Shown piece after piece: positions 5,648 to 7,729 of a stretch of 7,729 nucleotides of DNA. The position numbers and the translations under genes were made by a program. Source of the stretch: CAYGWP01 sp964353455 (GTDB lineage: Bacteria > Planctomycetota > Phycisphaerae > FEN-1346); NCBI GenBank assembly GCA_964353455.1, contig CAYGWP010000069.1, positions 1-7,729 on the forward strand, in the 5' to 3' direction. The number at the start of each line of letters is the position of its first letter. The first letter of the stretch is position 1. The notes under the pieces are model-generated. The model made no database searches. It was given only the letters and a program-made list of their open reading frames with translations, and was not told the origin of the DNA.

Positions 5648-6598
5648 CTAGTCGCCCGCCTTGGCCGGCGCTGGGGGATTGGCGCCGCCGGCCTTGTCCT
5701 GCTGGGCCTTGCCCCGCAGACGCGCGTCGATCACGTCGATGGCCTTGTCGGCCTCGTAGGCCTTCAGATGTTTCGGGAACCGGGTCCGCAGCGCCTCGAA
5801 CATCCGCCGCGCCTCCTCCAACTTCCCGTCCCGATAGAGGACCGTCCCGATAAAGTACATGGCCGTCGGCGCCTCCGGCGTCTTGTCGAACTCCATCAGG
5901 TGCCGGTTCAGTTCCTTGACGGCCTCGGCCGCGTCCCCGTCTTCCAGCGGCACCAGCGCCAGAAGCAGCCGCGCCTGGCTCTGGCGCCCGCGGGCGTTCC
6001 CCGGATCCAGTTCCGCCGCCTTCTTCAGATACGGCTCCGCCCGCTTCAGGTGCTCCAGGACGACCAGGGCGTTGCCCACCGCGAAGTTGGCCTCCAGGTC
6101 CTCCGGCGCCTTCTTCTGGGCCTCCATCAGCCTCGCAAGGTTGTGGACCTGCTCCAGCAGCGGATACAACTGTGCGGCTGACCGTGGGCCAAGGGCCATG
6201 TGCACCGGCTCGCCGCCGCTCGAGAGAAACAGGACCGAGGGATACAGACGCACGCTGTACTTCTTCGAGACCTCGCTTGTCTCCTTCGTGTCGTCAACGC
6301 GCAGCGCGACGAAGTTGTCCGTGATGAACTGCGCAACCGGCCGGTTGATGAATGTGCCCGTGTCCATCATGCGGCAGGGCTGGCACCAGTCGGCATGAAA
6401 GTAGATGAGCACTTGGCGGCCGGATTCTCCGGCCTGTTTGAGCGCCGACCCCAGGTCGGGCCGCCACCCGATCCGCAGGACTGCCCCTTTCTCGCCAGGC
6501 GCTTCGGGCAGCCCGGGACCCAGCGGCCTCTCCGCTGCCTCGGCGGCAACCGCCAACAACACGCTCGATAAGCACGCAAACAGCGCTCGCACCGGCAT
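5648..6598 (-). CDS. Exported thioredoxin-fold protein with C-terminal TPR repeats
   Basis: Predicted 316-residue secreted or periplasmic protein-disulphide or redox protein. The start is ATG at 6598 (minus strand), giving a signal peptide: Arg4, hydrophobic ALFACLSSVLLAVAA and a likely cleavage after AEA at ~21. Upstream Shine-Dalgarno pairing is weak (AGG or AAGAG). Residues ~45-155 form a thioredoxin-like domain of the Thioredoxin_7/DUF255 sort: QVLIYFHADWCQPCRMM with Cys72-Gln-Pro-Cys75, then FVALRVDDTK, and the cis-proline segment RLYPSVLFL (Pro120). A CxPC site with an intact cis-Pro suggests real thiol-disulphide activity. Residues ~168-280 form TPR-like helical pairs (for example LEHLKRAEPYLKKAAELDPGN and GKLEEARRMFEALRTRFPKH), and the tail is Ala/Lys/Pro-rich. 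TPRs suggest a partner protein, which is unidentified. The gene is 87 nt downstream of accA on the same strand and convergent with the pseudopilin genes. No functional link to either is shown. Confidence 0.9.
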   Translation of the reverse strand: MPVRALFACLSSVLLAVAAEAAERPLGPGLPEAPGEKGAVLRIGWRPDLGSALKQAGESGRQVLIYFHADWCQPCRMMDTGTFINRPVAQFITDNFVALRVDDTKETSEVSKKYSVRLYPSVLFLSSGGEPVHMALGPRSAAQLYPLLEQVHNLARLMEAQKKAPEDLEANFAVGNALVVLEHLKRAEPYLKKAAELDPGNARGRQSQARLLLALVPLEDGDAAEAVKELNRHLMEFDKTPEAPTAMYFIGTVLYRDGKLEEARRMFEALRTRFPKHLKAYEADKAIDVIDARLRGKAQQDKAGGANPPAPAKAGD

Positions 6599-6627
6599 CT
6601 CTTAACCTGACTTGGTTGCCTGTCGAG

Positions 6628-6647
6628 CCGCAGGCGTGAGCCCGCGG
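6628..6647. repeat. Small intergenic palindrome (8-bp stem, GTGA loop)
   Basis: CCGCAGGC (6628-6635), loop GTGA, GCCCGCGG (6640-6647): an 8-bp stem with a single A-C mismatch. It lies in the short accA to thioredoxin-like gap and, read on the minus strand, would fall in the leader just before the thioredoxin-like start. From memory, short palindromes of this GCCGCAGGCGTGAGCC type are common between genes in planctomycetes; I cannot verify this here. There is no T-run, so no terminator call. Confidence 0.45.
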
Positions 6648-6674
6648 GTATCCTCTGCTGCCGGCGGCCCTGCG

Positions 6675-6715
6675 GCCGCAAGGACCTACGGGCCGGCCGA
6701 GGCCGGTCCTGCGGC
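6675..6715 (-). repeat. GC-rich palindrome spanning the accA stop codon
   Basis: GCCGC (6675-6679) plus AGGACC (6681-6686) pair with GGTCCT (6705-6710) plus GCGGC (6711-6715), an 11-bp stem with one bulged A at 6680. The loop contains the GGCCGGCC palindrome. The right arm and loop lie inside the accA reading frame and encode its last residues (AGPASAGP, then stop at 6688-6686). It could slow or end transcription from accA, but no U-tract follows on the minus strand. Confidence 0.55.
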
Positions 6716-7672
6716 GGCCTCGACCACGACGCCCACCCGCCGAAGTTTCGCGTACCGGCGCTCCAGCAGGTCATCCATCGGAATCTGCCGGAGTTCACGC
6801 AGATGCCGGCCGATCCGCCGCTCCAACGCAATCGCCATCTCACGCGGGCTCCGGTGTGCCGCCCCGAGCGGCTCAGGCACGATGTCGTCGATGACCCCGA
6901 ACTCCTTCAGGTCCTTCGCCGTCAGCCGCAGGGCCTGCGCCGCCTCGGCGGCCTTCTCGGCCGTCCGCCACAGGATCGCCGCACACCCTTCCGGCGTGAT
7001 CACGCTACAGTACGCGTACTCCAACATCAGCAGGCGGTCGGCAACACCGATGCCCAGGTACCCGCCGCTTGCCCCCTCGCCGATGACCGTCCCGATGATA
7101 GGCGCCCTCAGGACCGACATCTCCCGCAGATTGACCGCGATCGACTCCGCTATGCCGCGCTCCTCCGCCCCGATCCCGGGGTACGCCCCCTGGGTGTCGA
7201 TGAAGGCGATGACAGGCAGGGCGAACTTCTCGGCCAGACGCATCGCACGCAGCGCCTTGCGATACCCTTCAGGATGCGCGCACCCGAAGAAGCACTCCAC
7301 CTTCTCGCGGGTATCGTGGCCCTTGCAGTGGCCGACCACCACCACCCTCTCCCCGGCGATCCGACCGAAGCCGCACACCACCGCACGGTCGTCCCGGAAC
7401 AGCCGGTCGCCGTGCAGTTCCTTGAAGTCCTTCACGAACGCCTGGATGTAGTCCATCGTCTGCGGCCGGTCCGGATGCCGGGCCACCTGCACGATCTCCC
7501 ACGGCGTCAGCGCCGCGTACTTCTTGCGGATGAGCGAGACAAGGTTCTTCCGGATATCGCGGACCTCTGCGCTACAGTCGGCGCCCTCACGCCGGTGCTT
7601 CTCCTCCAACTCGCGGATCTGGTCCTCGAGTTTGGCAAACGGCTTCTCGAATTCCAGGCATACTCGGGGCAT
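6686..7672 (-). CDS. accA: Acetyl-CoA carboxylase carboxyltransferase subunit alpha
   Basis: Predicted 328-residue cytoplasmic protein. With AccD it forms the carboxyltransferase that moves CO2 from carboxybiotin on AccB to acetyl-CoA, giving malonyl-CoA for fatty-acid synthesis. The start ATG is at 7670-7672, with AAGG in GGTAAGGCGG about 8 nt upstream. The N-terminus LEFEKPFAKLEDQIREL is typical of AccA. Further hallmarks are LTPWEIVQVARHPDRP (~56-70), FKELHGDR (83-90), FIDTQGAYPGIGAEERGIAESIA (157-179), the oxyanion-type glycine motif GEGASGG (198-204), TPEGCAAILWR (226-236) and LKEFGVIDDIVPEP. Length is close to the usual ~315-325. The only oddity is the end: after RYAKLRRVG, where other AccA proteins stop, there are ~14 extra residues VVVEAAAGPASAGP, the last part encoded by a palindrome. 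accD is not in the window. The gene may be co-transcribed with the thioredoxin-like gene downstream. Confidence 0.97.
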   Translation of the reverse strand: MPRVCLEFEKPFAKLEDQIRELEEKHRREGADCSAEVRDIRKNLVSLIRKKYAALTPWEIVQVARHPDRPQTMDYIQAFVKDFKELHGDRLFRDDRAVVCGFGRIAGERVVVVGHCKGHDTREKVECFFGCAHPEGYRKALRAMRLAEKFALPVIAFIDTQGAYPGIGAEERGIAESIAVNLREMSVLRAPIIGTVIGEGASGGYLGIGVADRLLMLEYAYCSVITPEGCAAILWRTAEKAAEAAQALRLTAKDLKEFGVIDDIVPEPLGAAHRSPREMAIALERRIGRHLRELRQIPMDDLLERRYAKLRRVGVVVEAAAGPASAGP

Positions 7673-7699
7673 TGAACCGCCTTACCGATTCCTACGCGC

Positions 7700-7729
7700 C
7701 TGTGGCACGCCCGCCCTCGGGCGCGCTTG
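7700..7729. repeat. Possible edge-truncated relative of the structured repeat
   Basis: CTGTGGCACGCCCGCCCT (7700-7717) resembles the reverse complement of the right arm of repeat copy 1 (1863-1882), which reads CTGTGTGCCACGCCCGCCCT, differing by a 2-nt gap. Its tail GCCCGCCCTCGGGCGCG is itself partly self-complementary (GCCC...GGGC). The window stops before any second arm can be seen, so membership of the same repeat family is tentative. It lies upstream of accA (minus strand). Confidence 0.4.

Noticed and set aside
6612..7451. Long plus-strand frame (279 codons) opposite accA, and a second one at 6803-7675
   Set aside because: Antisense shadows of a clear accA gene; Arg/Ser/Pro-rich with no recognisable motifs.

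Overview
The window is GC-rich bacterial chromosome with five protein-coding genes (one cut by the left edge) and several repeat or hairpin elements. No organism is named in the data. The best clue is a pair of large prepilin-like proteins ending in the H-X9-DG motif, a family expanded in Planctomycetota, Lentisphaerota and Verrucomicrobiota. With the high GC and the numerous short intergenic palindromic repeats, I favour a planctomycete (Phycisphaerae-like) or a close relative in the PVC group. This is an inference, not a demonstrated placement.

Layout. (1) 2-1768, plus strand: the C-terminal ~588 residues of the excision-repair ATPase UvrA. (2) 1770-1902: copy 1 of a ~134-bp structured repeat, starting right after the uvrA stop. 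(3) 1903-2147: a leader region with candidate promoters and two small hairpins. (4) 2148-5491, plus strand: a module of a HEAT-repeat putative lipoprotein followed 7 nt later by pseudopilin A, then 121 nt later by its tandem paralogue pseudopilin B. (5) 5501-5634: copy 2 of the repeat in the same orientation, filling the gap between convergent genes. (6) 5648-6598, minus strand: an exported thioredoxin-fold/TPR protein. (7) 6686-7672, minus strand: accA, the carboxyltransferase alpha subunit of acetyl-CoA carboxylase. (8) 7700-7729: start of what may be another related palindromic repeat, cut by the window end.

How it fits together. uvrA and accA are housekeeping genes with intact motifs. The lipoprotein/pseudopilin module is the accessory part: three predicted envelope proteins in one direction, with no prepilin peptidase, assembly ATPase or secretin in the window. 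The two direct repeats bracket exactly this module, so it could be gained, lost or amplified by recombination between them. The thioredoxin/TPR gene lies downstream of accA on the same strand and may be co-transcribed with it.

The most unusual biology is the pseudopilin pair. Each has a Gly/Ser-rich tract right after the conserved Cys and a long middle region. Their DNA is about 95% identical over the N-terminal helix but clearly diverged beyond it. I see no CRISPR array, tRNA, rRNA, transposase, integrase or recognisable defence system.
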